Part shown: in pieces, positions 63,165 through 64,000 of the stretch
How positions within the stretch are numbered: position 1 is the stretch's first letter
Layout of the letters: the number at the start of each line of letters is the position of its first letter
Program-made: the position numbers and the translations under genes
Notes under the pieces: model-generated
The model's input: the letters and a program-made list of their open reading frames with translations, nothing else
The model's database searches: none
What the model was told of the DNA's origin: nothing
Assembly: GCA_030550615.1 (NCBI GenBank)
Contig: JAUQPA010000001.1
Span: 16,031-80,030 of the forward strand
DNA: 64,000 bases
Direction: 5' to 3'
Source: Thermoproteota archaeon
GTDB taxonomy: Archaea; Thermoproteota; Thermoprotei_A; Sulfolobales; Desulfurococcaceae

Positions 63165-63506
63165 TTAATTTAGTGTTATTTCAATACCGAGTATTTTACG
63201 AGCAAGTTCTCTATAATAATCGCGGGGATCCCTTTGAACGCTTAACAACGGATGTTCCAGCATTAGAAATATCTTGTCACGAGCAATACTTTTCGCATGA
63301 TCTATGACATCGCTACACGTTGATGAAACTGTATCCAAGTATACTATAACATCATATAAGTGTATATTCTTAGTTATCCATTCCTCGAGTTTTCTGCAGT
63401 CGTTGTTAAAGACGTAAGCATCAACACCTGCCGCTAATGCAATGATTTCCAGGTACTCGTCTCCAATGAAAACTATTTTACCGGGTTTAATCAAGGAATA
63501 ACCCAC
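63165..63506 (-). CDS. atpF: A-type ATP synthase subunit F
   Basis: 113 aa; small Rossmann-like protein directly upstream of atpA. Confidence 0.7.
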   Translation of the reverse strand: MGYSLIKPGKIVFIGDEYLEIIALAAGVDAYVFNNDCRKLEEWITKNIHLYDVIVYLDTVSSTCSDVIDHAKSIARDKIFLMLEHPLLSVQRDPRDYYRELARKILGIEITLN

Positions 63507-64000
63507 CTTTCAATGATTGTTTTTAACTCGCTTTTAAGCGTAATATCTTTTGAATGTATAGTTGTTAGAACTAATCTCAGTAATAAATACTGTCTCAGTG
63601 CGAAGAAGTAATCTTTGAGTAACTCACTTGTTTCATACACGTGTAGCGTCAAAGCAGATAAATATGCTGGGGCTATAGGTACTAGTACATCGATTATTTC
63701 CAGTCCACGGGCGATTCTACTAACGTCCAGGGCCATGGAATGTACTATTGTGAACACTGGTCTTATTTTTCTGAACGCGTCAAGTGCGGACATAGGATCA
63801 GCTTCTAGTAGTTTACATATGGATGTGAAATCCCCGATGTTAATCAACAAAGGTCTCCATAATGCATCCTTTAATCCATGTATTGTACAAAGCCTCATTA
63901 TTGTTATATCATGAAATAATCCTGCAATAACGTATTCGTTGTAATTCCCGGATCGTGCGATAATTGATCTAATAGCATCATATATTCTTGAAACCTTCTC
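63491..64000 (-). CDS. Helical protein upstream of subunit F, possibly subunit C; runs off right edge
   Basis: Frame stays open upstream of the tracked ATG at 63898: EKVSRIYDAIRSIIARSGNYNEYVIAGLFHDITIMRLC...; overlaps the F gene by 16 nt. Confidence 0.6.
   Translation of the reverse strand, partial: EKVSRIYDAIRSIIARSGNYNEYVIAGLFHDITIMRLCTIHGLKDALWRPLLINIGDFTSICKLLEADPMSALDAFRKIRPVFTIVHSMALDVSRIARGLEIIDVLVPIAPAYLSALTLHVYETSELLKDYFFALRQYLLLRLVLTTIHSKDITLKSELKTIIERWVIP

Overview
The window is a contiguous block of a hyperthermophilic crenarchaeal chromosome, probably Desulfurococcales-like. The basis is an AT-rich background with GC-rich stable RNAs, crenarchaeal gene neighbourhoods (PCNA-PriS-GINS, Rpo11-TFS, aIF2alpha-Nop10, NurA-HerA) and intron-bearing tRNAs. 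The species is not determined. Main content: a partial DhaK with a divergent HPr-like phosphocarrier; nurA-herA; six tRNAs (four with apparent introns at 37/38); an information-processing cluster; a group 4 [NiFe]-hydrogenase operon preceded by a GltD/NfnB-like flavoprotein; a 16S-23S rRNA operon whose 16S gene carries a ~310-nt bulge-helix-bulge intron with a small ORF; a disaccharide ABC transporter/GH65 phosphorylase/HAD/TrmB locus; CstA; an ArsA/Get3-like ATPase operon; a tyrosine recombinase with a C-terminal zinc ribbon; ProRS; and an A-type ATPase operon running off the right edge. The most useful non-obvious signals, all hand-read, are: (1) two canonical C/D box sRNA candidates, one with an 11-nt guide match to the 23S gene in this window; (2) an H/ACA-like structured RNA just upstream of the rRNA promoter; (3) the 16S intron with exact BHB geometry; (4) a matched 20-bp operator just downstream of both divergent TATA boxes of the sugar locus; (5) a TnpB fossil; (6) a hydrogenase operon with a flavoprotein where formate dehydrogenase might be expected; (7) a ferredoxin lacking one cluster-ligand Cys. 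No CRISPR array or intact mobile element was seen. Most short antisense ORFs, and all ORFs inside rRNA except the intron ORF, are judged spurious.
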